DNA of 64,000 bases from the NCBI GenBank assembly GCA_009801015.1, contig VHZZ01000005.1:195059-259058 (forward strand), read 5' to 3'. The position numbers and the translations under genes were made by a program. Of this stretch, positions 11,090 through 22,010 are shown piece by piece (positions within the stretch are counted from its first letter, which is position 1; every line of letters starts with the position of its first letter). The stretch comes from Silene noctiflora. Lineage: Eukaryota > Streptophyta > Magnoliopsida > Caryophyllales > Caryophyllaceae. The notes beneath the pieces are model-generated. The model had not been told where the DNA came from. It ran no database searches and saw nothing but the letters and a program-made list of their open reading frames with translations.

Positions 11090-11460
11090 TTTTCTAACTG
11101 GTACCTTTGTATTTTTTCGAATTTTACGTGTTATCCATCGCTTTTCAAAAATATCAGTGGTACCCCTAAGCTTAATGAAAACATCTTAAATACCCAAATT
11201 GTTCCAATCCGTCACTTTAATTGTTTGGTTTATACATTTTTGATTGAATTTTTAGCAATAATTTGTCGTGCAATTAACATAAATATCGTTTACTCAATCG
11301 TAAACATTTTTTTTTTACAAAATTTAAATGTTTAAGAACACTTGATTTTTAATAATTCAGTATTTTAAAACATTTTACTAACTTTAGGAGTACCGTTGAT
11401 ATTTTCAAAAACAGAGAGATACCACTTTTATGGAATTAGAGATTTTTACTCGTTTATAAT
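11090..11460. other. AT-rich stretch with GGTACC-type foldback ends
   Basis: The left part has CTGGTACCTTTGTATTTTTTCG and GGTACCCCTAAGCTTAATG; near 11385-11430 there is a partial inverted counterpart. It is possibly an eroded member of the foldback type seen at 39216-39632. No coding. Confidence 0.3.
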
Positions 11461-11734
11461 TTGCCAAAAAATCTTAATCACATAGTGTACTAAAGAATAA
11501 AATCTTAAAATTTCATGGATTGAATATTGATAAAAGGAAATGTATCAATTTATGTGGCATGAGATTTTGTTTTCTATTTATTTTGGGTCTTTAATGTTTG
11601 AGCAATCCACTTTAATTTGATTTATATGGTCTTTGAGATTTTTTTTCATTTTCTTAAAGCTGGCTTTTGGGTGTTTTTTTAATTTTATTTCGGTGATATA
11701 CTCGTAGTGTAGTTTGTGGTAAAGTCTAAATTCA

Positions 11735-12424
11735 TCCCCTATATACTAGAAGAATGTGTGAATTCACAAGTTTTCCCTTTAAAAAGCATCTTTTTAAATA
11801 AGAAAACTATTGATAATTTAATTGTTTTACTAAATAAGGATATTAATAATTATAATATATTTCATTATACAATTTTTTTCATTAAAATTAATCTTTTCAT
11901 TAAATTATATAATTTTCACTAAATACTAAATTAGAATATTTTAATTGAAATATAAATAAATAATATAAAACTAGAAACTATTAAATCTTTTATTCATGCT
12001 ATTATTTAAGAATGATGATTTGACTCATACTATGTATAAACAAAGTCATAAATCGTTTTGATTACTTTCATAATAAAAAAAATTGAGAGAATTTATAAAA
12101 TTGAAATCGTTAGCTTTGTGGTATAAAAAAATATTTTTAAAAAACTCATTTCAGCACATTACCCAATTCTTTTGGATTAATTTTCATTTTTTTTTTTCTC
12201 GAAGCAAAATACAATAACGAGAAAGTGAACAATTAATGAGCTACCACTGTTATTTTACAGTTCAATTTTACTCAGTTTTCTTGAATAATATTGGAGTTCA
12301 ATTTTTTTATCAAAATATAATGACGTAAAATATAAAAAATTAATAAGGTGTTAATTTATGATTAAGTAATACAAAATAAAAACTCTATAAAAACTACGCA
12401 TTTATTGCGCGGGATCCAAACTAG
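11735..12424 (+). mobile_element. Non-autonomous Helitron
   Basis: Starts TCCCCTATATACTAGAAGAA after host A. The 3' end has GCATTTATTGCGCGGGATCC and terminal CTAG, then host T. 690 bp, AT-rich, noncoding. The subterminal text 'TTTTCCCTTTAAAAAGCAT' is shared with the minus-strand element at 16228-16821. Confidence 0.85.
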
Positions 12425-12425
12425 T

Positions 12426-12969
12426 TTAATATAGTATCGGTTTTAGGTTATTGTTTTTTTTTCGAGACAGAACAAGTATTTAACACAATACAGTTTCGAT
12501 ATAAGATCTGTTGTAGATGAATAAGATGATATTCTATTTAATGACCTACTTTATATTACTTTTGTGAGGTTAGATTAAATATTGAATATATCGTTGTACC
12601 ATTTGAATAATAAATTGTACTCGACCAAATAATAAATTGACATAATGCATATCATAATATAAGTATGACTCTAGAGGAAAGCTACACTCACTAACAAATT
12701 GAGTAACAAATGATTCATAAAGTGATCGAAAATTAAATTAACTAAACCTCGTTAATTATTAATATTATTATCCACAGTGTTCTAGAATTACGTACTCTTC
12801 AAGAAAGTAATAACCACGTAGAATTCAGATAGTGATATTAAAATTATCGAGTTCAACATCAATTTCACATGCATAATGTAGATCTTACACAATGATGATC
12901 GAAAGAATTATTTCATTTATATAAAATCTATCATATATTTCGTATATGTATAAGATTGTAAGAGCATTG
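12426..12969. other. AT-rich intergenic stretch, nothing recognised
   Basis: No coding or repeat structure that I could define. Confidence 0.5.
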
Positions 12970-13684
12970 TTGTCAGAATCCCGATTCGATCAAACGATTT
13001 TACGATCCGAAAATGCTTGACCGATCCTGGATTCTACGATTCTATTAGGGTTGTAAAATCTTACGATCCTATTAATTTGAAAATTTCTAGAGATGTGATC
13101 ATAACACGATCCTACGATTTTACGATCCTACGATCCGATTCCATAATAAAAATATTAATATATATTACTTCCTCCATTCAACTCCACTCTACCAATTTCA
13201 TTTTTGCACACTATTCACAATTAAACATTCAATTGCAAATTTCTCTCGATACATAAGTGAAAATATATTCATGTGAGATTTTATTTAATTCGTCTTTATG
13301 ANCACATTAAAAATATCTAACTTTTACAATTTTTGCAAATACGTAGCTAACGATATTTACCGCGTAAAACACGCGTTGACAAACATGAAAAGAGAAAGTG
13401 GTAGAGTGGAGTTGAATGGAGAAAGTATTATATAATGACACCATAAAACCAAAATTTCGTGTAAGTTGTAGAAACATGTTCATACAATGATACTAAAACC
13501 ATTAATTACCAATATTTTATGAATATATATTAATAAACAAGTGTTTTGATCTTCAATTATATGTTTTTACCAAATAGAAAATTATATTTAGTGAGTTTGT
13601 AGAATCTTACGATTCTACGATCCGATTCTACCGATTCGATCCTACCTTCCCCGTCGATCCAAAGTAGAATCCCGATCCTAACAA
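12970..13684. mobile_element. GATCCTACGAT motif-block element with nested Stowaway
   Basis: Ends TTGTCAGAATCCCGATTCGA and, inverted, TTGTTAGGATCGGGATTCTA form terminal inverted repeats. CATTG flanks both sides (12965-12969 and 13685-13689). The outer parts consist of repeated CGATCCTACGAT-like words. The centre is interrupted by a Stowaway (13166-13427). A short related piece lies near 39131-39180. Confidence 0.6.
13166..13427. mobile_element. Stowaway-type MITE nested in a motif-block element
   Basis: Terminal inverted repeats TACTTCCTCCATTCAACTCC and (inverted) TACTTTCTCCATTCAACTCC extend for almost 30 bp, with TA at each end. It contains one N at 13303. Confidence 0.85.
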
Positions 13685-13689
13685 CATTG

Positions 13690-14055
13690 TGTAAGAGTGA
13701 TACTGAAACTCGGTAAGTACGATAAAAGAGCAAGACATGAGAGTAGATACGTGCAATGTGGCAGGAGAAACGGTACGTTATAGCTACAAATTAAGGTTGT
13801 TGCCCAAATCAATAGGGGTAGTAGTGCAAGAAAAGAGAAAGGTGGTTGATTAAATTGGCAATTTTTGGTAGTTAATAGGTGAAATTAGTCACTCAAGTAG
13901 GGAAGCTTTAGTAATTATTAATTAAACTGTCAATTAAAACATACCTAATTTCACTATCTACCTGATTTTCTTATCCAATTAGTGTTTTTCATGAAAATGA
14001 CGCAAGTTCTTATTAAATTTGTCAACCAATCATCGATAGAGAAATAGCATCTTGG
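13690..14055. other. Intergenic stretch, nothing recognised
   Basis: AT-rich, noncoding, no evident repeats. Confidence 0.5.
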
Positions 14056-14271
14056 TTTATAAAATACGAGTATTATTAATTAATAAGTGTATATATAGTT
14101 CGTCATGGTTAATTAATAATTATATTTTTTTAATTATTAATTAACCATGACGAACTATAATAGATTTATAAAATACAAGTATTATTAATTAATAGGTGTA
14201 TATATAGTTCGTCATGGTTAATTAATAATTATATTTTTTAATTATTAATTGACCATGACGAACTATAATAG
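14056..14271. repeat. Two tandem copies of a perfect-palindrome unit
   Basis: A unit of about 107 bp occurs twice (14056-14163 and 14165-14271). Each contains a hairpin whose arms in copy 1 (14094-14122 and 14131-14159) are 29 bp and perfectly complementary, with an 8-nt T-rich spacer. Copy 2 (about 14203-14267) has one mismatch. The arms begin TATAGTTCGTCATGGTTAAT. It may be a MITE that duplicated in tandem or a small-RNA hairpin locus. Confidence 0.8.
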
Positions 14272-14644
14272 ATGCATGTGAGAGGGTGACACCTAATCTC
14301 GGCATCACATGATGACGTCCTATCATTATTCTTCTTTTTTAGCGCTAAATTTATAATTATAAGTTTACTTTGTATAATAGTCAAATTGAAGTATATTTAG
14401 AAAACAACATAAGGATTACTTTTTACTAGGAAAAAAAACGACCCATTGTATTAGCCCATAAGATCGACTTTAGGATTAGTATACTCATGTAAATACATGC
14501 AAAACCAATAAATAAAAGGTATCAGAAGTAGTTATGAATTATGATAGGAATTTTTAAGCCTATTAACTAACGATTTTACACTAATCCTTCTGTAAAACTG
14601 TTTTATATAGGTAATTTCCTTAGTTCGGTAATGAAATTACAGTA

Positions 14645-14815
14645 AATCTCCCTTGTGAAAGGGTATATCCGTCACAAGCTTGTGTCGGGTCAAATATCAC
14701 CAACATAGATAAATAAGATAAAATTAGAGTACTTGAGGAGTCACAAATATCTTATTTTTATCTAGTTAGGTGAATTTTATTTGACCCGTAATATCCGTAT
14801 CCAATTTGTGAAGAA
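14645..14815. repeat. Foldback element (CCGTCACAAGCTTGTG type), degenerate
   Basis: The two ends carry CTTGTGAAAGGGTATATCCG and an inverted relative near 14795-14815 (ATATCCG...TTTGTGAAG). Inner GGGTCAAAT and ATTTGACCC pair. Noncoding. Confidence 0.5.
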
Positions 14816-15048
14816 ATTAAGTGCATGGTATAAATGTAAAATTGGTAGTACGTGGAGAGCACGTGATAATAATTGAATGATTGTGAAGGCACCTCCATAC
14901 AACCCAAAAGTCAAGGTCATAACTAATAACTAATGACATGACTGTCAGAAATCACAACTCACTTGGAACATTCTCAAGCTTTGCATGAAATTACTGACAG
15001 TAACTAATTAATAAGGGTAATTAATTAAGTAAAACACAAATTTGCATT

Positions 15049-15210
15049 GAAGACGGACACTATCCGTCACAAGCTGAAAACGGGTAGTGCCCCTCTTACA
15101 ATATGTAAATGACAAATCAAGTGGAAATTAAATGGAGCACCTCACTTGTAATATTGTGAAAGGGGCACTATCCGTTTTCAGCTTGTAACGGATAGTGCTC
15201 GTCTTCGACG
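15049..15210. mobile_element. Foldback MITE, GACGGATAGTGCCC family
   Basis: Arms of about 55 bp (15049-15104 and 15152-15207) are inverted copies of each other, including ACTATCCGTCACAAGCTGAA and AGTGCCCCTCTTACAATAT. Long arms and a short centre suggest a Mutator-like MITE. Relatives lie at 17168-17336, 45005-45335 and 58665-58797. Confidence 0.75.
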
Positions 15211-15334
15211 AGACAATTTGGATGGATAATGAACGAGGTTGACTGTGAAAATAGTGGGATAAATGGATAATTCAGAGATGATGTTTTATTGACGGGGAAG
15301 GAGAATACAATAAGGAAGACTGTTTTACTAATAC

Positions 15335-15810
15335 AAAAACTTTCGAGAGACGGTCTCTCAATAGCGTTATTGAGAGTAGGGCTGCACACAAAAGTAGACC
15401 GGACCGGTAAATCGGACCGGCCGGTCCGGTCCGGTCCAGACCGAATACAATCCGGTCCGGTCTCCGGTCCATATAAATATTGTGGCCGGTCTCCGGTCCG
15501 GTCCGGTCCAAGCAAAAAAATTACCTCAAATTACCTTAAAAAATGGAACCGGGCCGGTCCAAACCCGGAAAAAACCGGACCTAAAGGGTTCCGGTCCGGG
15601 TTCCCACCTAACCGGTCCGGTCTCCGGGTTTGAAATATTAGGTTGTCCGGTCCACGGTCTTTGCGGTCCGGTCCGGTCCGGTTCTGGACCGGTGAACACC
15701 CCTAATTGAGAGGCATCTCACATGATGGGGTGAGGGACCCACTGAATTTTTTGTTTCCCTATTATGTCTCTCACTAAATTAGTGAGAGACGGTCTCTCAC
15801 GAGATCTACG
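15335..15810. mobile_element. GAGACGGTCTCTC-family MITE split by a motif-block insertion
   Basis: The left part has GAGAGACGGTCTCTCAATAG and the right part has GTGAGAGACGGTCTCTCACG. The unbroken relative at 20667-20805 (opposite strand) shows that 15377-15712 is an insertion with its target duplication. Confidence 0.75.
15377..15704. mobile_element. CCGGT motif-block element, hAT-like ends
   Basis: 328 bp made largely of CCGGTCCGGTCC words. Left end TAGGGCTGCACAC and inverted right end TAGGGGTGTTCACC fit the hAT YARNG rule. It is flanked on both sides by ATTGAGAG (15369-15376 and 15705-15712), an exact 8-bp target duplication. Any reading frame across it is an artefact of the repeat. Confidence 0.85.
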
Positions 15811-15904
15811 GTACTACTAAAGCATGTGCATACAAATGCCAAAGTAGATAAATTGTCGGATTATCAATTTTGTGACAAATTGACACATGCATTTGGCATA
15901 TAAC

Positions 15905-16040
15905 AAAGATTTAAGACGATCATTATCCGTCTTAAACTTAAGACGGATAGATATACCCACTTACCTCCCACTTACATTTGTGTGAGAGGACCACTATCCG
16001 TCTTAAACTTAAAACGGAAATGGTCGTCTTAAGCAAAACC
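15905..16040. mobile_element. Foldback MITE, TTAAGACG type
   Basis: Left TTAAGACGATCATTATCCGT and an inverted right counterpart ending AAATGGTCGTCTTAAG; both include CCGTCTTAAACTTAA. About 130 bp, noncoding. Confidence 0.7.
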
Positions 16041-16227
16041 TTCTATACTGAGAAGGTTCCATAAGAATGGTAGTGTTGTTATTTGTTAGTTTCGTCGATC
16101 ACAATATATAATCCCCTTTTATGTATATTTAAAAAAAAAAGTAAACTAATTATCGATAAATTTATTTTATTTAATAGGAATTCAAGTTTTTTAACACTTA
16201 ACTACATGGCTATATAGAGTTTTTTAA

Positions 16228-16821
16228 TTAGTTTAGACTCCATGTAATAAATGTACGGTATGTAAAGTTTTTTTATTTTTTTTTTGATAAATTACCTATA
16301 TAATAGTGTCTTAATAATTGTTCGTATTTCTCGTTAGTATATTTTGTATAATTTTGAGAAAAAAAAAGTTGAAACTAAAATTGATTAAGAGAATTTAGTT
16401 ATGTGCTGAAAATTAATCTAAAGAAAAAAAAAATTCATACCCTAAAACAAATAATTTCAATTTATCTCAATTTTTTTCCGCGAAAACAAAATTAATGATT
16501 CACAGTTTTGTTTAATATGTAGTATGAGTCAAGTACTTCTCAAATAATAACATCAATAAAACATTTAACAGTTTATAGTTTTGTATAAATTTTATTAATA
16601 CGTAATTAAAAGATTATATTTTAAAGTTTAGTGAAAATAATATAATTTGATGAAAAGATATATTCTAATGAAAAGTTATAAATCAATGAAACAAATTATA
16701 ATATATAAGTAAATTTCTTATTTAGTGAATGAATTTAATTGTGATAAATTTTCTTGTTTGAGAATATGTTTTTTAAAGGGAAAAATCATGAGTTCACCTA
16801 TTATTTTAGTAGATAGAGGGA
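16228..16821 (-). mobile_element. Non-autonomous Helitron
   Basis: The minus strand starts TCCCTCTATCTACTAAAATA after A and ends in a weak hairpin (CCGTACATTTATTACATGG) with terminal CTAA before T. Its 5' subterminal region matches the element at 11735. Noncoding. Confidence 0.7.
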
Positions 16822-17167
16822 TGCATGATTTCCTGATCTACCAAGGGATCAGAAAGGCACATTCAACTACAATTAATCGTGTAAAATCGTCATATATCTA
16901 TATATAACTAAATCATTAATTTGTGTTAACCAGGAGGTCTAAGAGTATTCTTATCGACAACTAGACACTCGTTTTCTTCAAAATAGTAATGGGTTAACCT
17001 CTTCAAAGTTCGGTTAAGATCTTGAGGGCGATGGAGCTAGATGTTAAAGTAAGTAAATTAAATGGTCTTGGCGCTCAAGCAAGTATACGAAGCATTGTTG
17101 TAATTGTATAAGCCTTATCATAGTCATCAAAATTCAAAAAGCTTCCTAAAATTAAAGCAAAACGTCC

Positions 17168-17336
17168 TGCTTGTGACAGACACTATCCGTCACAAGTTGA
17201 AGACGGATAGTGTCTCTCTCACAATAAAGCAAGTAGGGGAAAAATGGAGCACCCTATAAATAGTATCGCTTACATATTGTGAAAGGGGAATTATCCGTCT
17301 TCAGCTTGTGACGGATAGTGCCCGTTTTCACAAAAT
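17168..17336. mobile_element. Foldback MITE, GACGGATAGTGCCC family
   Basis: Inverted arms around ACTATCCGTCACAAGTTGAA and TTCAGCTTGTGACGGATAGT, with a CTCTCACAAT inner segment. Same family as 15049-15210. Confidence 0.75.
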
Positions 17337-18260
17337 TTGTGAAATTAAAGTTAGGAGTGCTTCCAAGGGAAGGATAGAGTATTATTGTCATACAAAAAGG
17401 AAGATGTTGAGTGGGCTCTTCTTTAAAGGTATCTTTATTTGTGTGCATTTTAAGATGCGGAAATAAGGGGCCTCCCCGTTTTATATTAGTGCTGGGACAT
17501 ACTTTTTTTTTTTTTTTTCCAGTCTTTGTTGCTTGTGACCACTCGTAACTCTTTTCGACTTGTCTCTTCTATTTATCTTTTTGTCTCACGTCACAACCAT
17601 GTGACAGATTTTGTTTGACACAAATGAAAATTTGTGTTCTTTTTATCACACTTAATTTTCTCTTTTCAAATTTAATTGAAATTGGATGGTGATAATACCA
17701 TAAACATATTCAACTAAATGTATCTATGATTGTATGATGATCTATTTATCGATAAGTGGCAAGGGTTGTTCTATCTAAACCAGATACCTTGGGCTGAAGA
17801 TCTAATAGGATGATAATACAACAGTATTATAACTCAAGAAATAGTGCTGTAATGTTCTACACCCATAAACTTAGAAACGAAAGTGGGTCGTGCCTGGTAC
17901 TAACCCACCGTGCCTAGAGGAGAAATTGGCAAGACTTAGGCCCATGAGAAGTTGAGAACTATCACTCATGGATTACATGATCAAAGTACTAAGGTGGTGA
18001 CAATGGGCCAAATAAAGAGTCAGGTAGACGAATATTAGCCCAATCAAATTTTCTTTTTCTTTTGGGCCTTATTATTGGGCTTATCAAGCTGCAATGCCGT
18101 CCATATTCAGGTCACATGAGAATTTAATGTGGGCCCAATAAACCAATTTCAAATAATTTCAATCCAATTTCAAAACTGGGTTTAATTATGGTTAGCCGAG
18201 TTTAATTCTTTTCCTAATAACCCTTATAATTATGGTTGGCCGAGTCACCATAAGTGACTC
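17337..18260. other. Unassigned intergenic stretch
   Basis: Contains an 18-bp poly(T) near 17500, a TTTGTCTCACGTCACAAC-type foldback remnant (17530-17640) and GGGCCTT/GGGCCCAAT-rich text (17930-18190) that may be an old insertion. No gene is recognised. Confidence 0.35.
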
Positions 18261-18713
18261 ACCCCCTATATACTAAAAGATTAACACATCATAAAAAATC
18301 TCGCTCAAAATTATCGGTCATGTATGTTAAAGAGTACTGAAATATTGCGCTCAATGTTATACTAGTATAGATCTCGTGCAAATGCACGGTATTTTAGATA
18401 CGAATATTAGAGACCTTGACAATTAATTAAACTAATGCAGTTTAGCTCCATTTTAAAAAGAGTAGAAAATTTGCATATTTAATCCCAAAGAGATATTTTA
18501 TTAGGTTTATTTGAGTAAAAGTTAAACAATGATAGATGTAATACCATGATTTATGTTACAAAATTAATTAAGAGATAAATATTGTTCAATAGTAAATATA
18601 GATAGTGAAAACTAATTAATTAGGAAATAAATATTGTCAAGTAAAATATCACTTAGGCGGGAAATTTAAGCGAGAAAATTTAGAGATGTGTTAATCTTTT
18701 AGTATATAGGGGA
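18261..18713 (-). mobile_element. Non-autonomous Helitron with an additional inverted 5' terminus
   Basis: The Helitron proper is 18362-18713 on the minus strand: TCCCCTATATACTAAAAGAT at its 5' end, hairpin CCGTGCATTTGCACGAG and terminal CTAG at 18365-18362, host T beyond. Directly next to its 3' end, 18261-18361 is a second copy of the 5' terminus in the opposite direction. The whole therefore has about 30-bp inverted ends. The copy at 47496-47823 lacks this arm. Confidence 0.75.
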
Positions 18714-20660
18714 TTCTGACTAATTCTTATTCTCTAAATATACTCTAACCAAATCTTTTCTAAATATACCTATTATTAATTGGCTCTACTAATTAGTTAA
18801 ACTAATAGACAAGTATATACTGTAAATACATATATACTGACAAGATTTACATAATATTCATCAAATTCTAGCCAAATTATCTCGCAAACTCCTTACCTTC
18901 TCAATCTCTACCATAAATACATATAAGTAGATATTATTTTTACCGGTTTTTTGCAAGGCTAACATGCGTTTTAATTAGATTTTACATCTATGTTAAATGT
19001 ACTATTAATGTCATAAGTTATTCTTAATAGTAAAGTATAATGATATTAATAGTTTAAGGCAAAAATAATTTAACTTAAAATGTCTTTTGACGGTAGTAAC
19101 TTTCTGTTCTACCTCTTACTAATTATATTACCACATTATAACATTAAATTAAAAGTACAGTTAATTTATGCAAATAATTTTATTGAAACTGTCTCTTATA
19201 AATTAAATCTAAAACATATCGTGTTGTAGCACGAAATCTATGCTATTTTTTCATTAATCGTCTTATAATCTAACAACAATGTAGTGTAAAACCGTTTTAT
19301 AGAAACTTACCTTTTAAATCCCCTATGTGTATAGTCTCATTTGAAGTCCATCGAATTTGTTTGCATTTTTTTAAAAAGAGAATTATAAATGCAATTTTAA
19401 CTAGTAGCGGAAATTAGTTTGCCGCAAAAAATTTCATGGACGTGAATTACTAACGAAATAAGTTGAACTTGAAAAATTAAATCGAAAATTTATTTAAAAA
19501 AAGGAATCTCTCACTATTTATCGCCGTTAAGAGGGAGTACCTATCGCCACTTCCGACCTTAATAGTCCCGATGTCAATCAAGACCGCCTGTATTTATCAC
19601 TAATTCACTGTCTAATAACTTTATCGATTAAACTAGCTAACATTTTATTTAAACCAATGTAACCTAATGATACACATTAAAAATAAGACTAAAGGTAGCG
19701 TAGTCATTTATCTCTTTTGTTTCTTATTTCACCACAATTCTATTATTTGGGTAGCCTATCAAATCTCGAAATTGAACATCTGCATTTCTATTCTTTTAAA
19801 TCCTTTTTATTTCCGTCTTAATTTGGATCGTATCACCAAAGGTACGAACAAAATGGCAAGCTATCTGACACACATTCTATAAACTTTACCAAACATAAAG
19901 AGTTATTAGCAATACATTTACCCCAGCCGACCTTCAATTTTTGGTAAAAATGTAAACTTTTTAAATCTTACTGAAGTGTGAAAACATAATATTTCTCCAC
20001 CCATGGAACTAACTTAAAGTACCATAAATTCTAGCACAAGAATAGAAACGACGTCGTGCATGGGACTTCTATCATTGTCCTACAAGGTTGATCATTCTCA
20101 ACTAAACTACATTCTACTTAATAAACTTATTTATGTCCATCATCGACAACAATGAGCAATTTCTTAGCCGTAATTGCTTAAGACTTTCATGCTGAAGGGA
20201 TGAGGTGAACAACCAGCATTTTAAATCAACTTAGTTACGTTCCTGATAATACATATAACCAGGTCATTGATTAAGACGGTCAGAAACAATACTTTCTCGA
20301 GTTTACAAGTGGACCTAATTTGATTGTCAAAAACGTTTTTGGTGTTCAAGAAAACTATAATTTTTTAGCTATTAATAGGAACAAGTGTCATTTTCTTAAA
20401 TAAAAAAAGTCCATGACCATGATTTTGTACGATAGATTTATCACAATATATGATTTATTCATTTATGTGGTTTGCAAGTGATGAAGAAGTTTCGTCTCAT
20501 TTTATAATTATGTTTTATTGGATTTATCCATGTGAAAATGGTGCCTTTTTTTATCATTTATAGTGCAAGTGAGGCCCTATAAATATTCTACTTTCTTAAG
20601 TAATGATTATTCTCATGTTACTTTCAACCTAAGAAAAAGTCTTCATACCCGCTTTTTTTT
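18714..20660. other. AT-rich gene desert, nothing recognised
   Basis: No coding potential, splice structure or bounded repeat found by eye. A CG-richer patch at 19520-19600 has no homology I recognise. Confidence 0.5.
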
Positions 20661-20666
20661 TTCAGT

Positions 20667-20805
20667 AGGTCTCGTGAGAAACCGTTTCTCACTCATTTAG
20701 TGAGAGACATAATAGTACAATAGAAAAAGCAGTGGGTCCCTCACTCCATCATGTGAGAGGTCTCTCAATAACGCTATTGAGATATCGTTTCTCAGAAGTT
20801 TTTGT
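20667..20805. mobile_element. GAGACGGTCTCTC-family MITE, uninterrupted copy
   Basis: Ends AGGTCTCGTGAGAAACCGTT and, inverted, AACTTCTGAGAAACGATATC, with an inner CACTCCATCATGTGAGAG segment. This is the empty-site reference for 15335-15810. Confidence 0.7.
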
Positions 20806-20819
20806 GTTCTTTTTTTATG

Positions 20820-20977
20820 GTAGTCGGATTTTCTTTTCTTTTTCCTTTTTTTGAAAAAGGTTTACTTGGTCTAAATTCATTTACATGTGGGGTAGAGTAT
20901 TTTGTGTGGTCTAAAATTATTTCCGTATTTCTTGTGCAAAATAGAAGGAGGAAGAAATGAGCGATTCGGAGGGAATA
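20820..20977. mobile_element. Stowaway-like MITE, decayed left end
   Basis: Shares its interior (GGTCTAAATTCATTTACATG and TTTTGTGTGGTCTAAAAT) and right end with the better copy at 43870-44066. Confidence 0.6.
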
Positions 20978-22010
20978 TTCATTATTATTTGCAACTTGGA
21001 TGTATTTGGAGATGATGTATGCAATTAGATAAGATGAAATCAATAAAGTACATAAGTGATCCATGTAGGTATGACTTTGTTTCAACGGGCAAAGACTATT
21101 AGAAAAAATAAAAAAGTTTACCAATAATAAGAGAATATTGTTCAATTATAATTGGAAAAACAATTGGATTGCTTCCATCAAATTAAAAAGCAATCTTAGG
21201 TTATCCATATCTTTATATAAAGTGTACCAATAACTCGATAGAAAAATATGACCTAACTATAAATCGACATTATGCAATTTGAAAAAAATGATTTTTATTT
21301 TTATTTTTTATATATATCAGCATGATCTTAGCCAAGTCAGCTAGATCGCGATTAAATTTGGTTATTTGAATTCATTTTGGTGATCTTCGATATCTGAATA
21401 CTGGCCTGATCTGTGATTTTTTGCTTACAAAGTTTAAAATTAAACCAATAAAATTTAACAATAAAATCAACGTATTATAATGTTTAAAATTTTAAAATTC
21501 CGAGTCCACTAGGATTTAGGATAATTACCAACTTATTAGTCATAACCTCGTCATGCTATTCTAGTGTATCCCACAATTTTTATGCTTTGGCAACTTGATT
21601 TACATAAATTAAAACAAACAATTAAAATAATAAAAGATCTTGATTGCAAATAAAATAAACAAAATAAAATAAATAAATAAATAAATAAATAAATAAACAA
21701 TTTAACAAATGAGAATGACAGAATGTGGAAACATGTTAGGTAGGGTCAGGGTGTGGGGTCCATGAAACAAGTTAAGGGTCGTAACGCGTGCCACGTAAGG
21801 TCAAAGTCAAACTTCTAGATATATTTGTTACACGTGGCATTCTATGGTAAGACCTTAGTGGTTTTTAACGGTTATTACAGATTTACAGACACACAGATTG
21901 TTACCATGTTTGTGTCACGTGATTGGCACCACTCATACACGTTTGTTCCACCCGCCTTTGCCTAGTGTTTCACTCTTTCACTTCTACTCGCACCATGGTT
22001 GGTCCTAGGG
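20978..22010. other. Intergenic stretch with microsatellite and G-box motifs
   Basis: An (AAAT)n microsatellite lies at about 21659-21700. Two CACGTG-containing sites (TACACGTGGC near 21833 and GTCACGTGAT near 21913) lie far upstream of the GRAS gene; they could be bZIP/bHLH sites, but the distance to the start makes this weak. Confidence 0.4.

Noticed and set aside
14056-14271. CRISPR-like direct repeat array
   Set aside because: Only two units and each is a palindrome in plant nuclear DNA; not CRISPR.
15168-15709. Several overlapping frames of 75-115 codons on both strands, rich in Gly/Pro/Arg/Asp
   Set aside because: They are translations of the CCGGT motif block; a short-word repeat stays open in many frames by its nature.
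21833-21918. G-box sites as the GRAS promoter
   Set aside because: More than 1 kb upstream of any plausible transcription start; such 6-bp sites are expected by chance.
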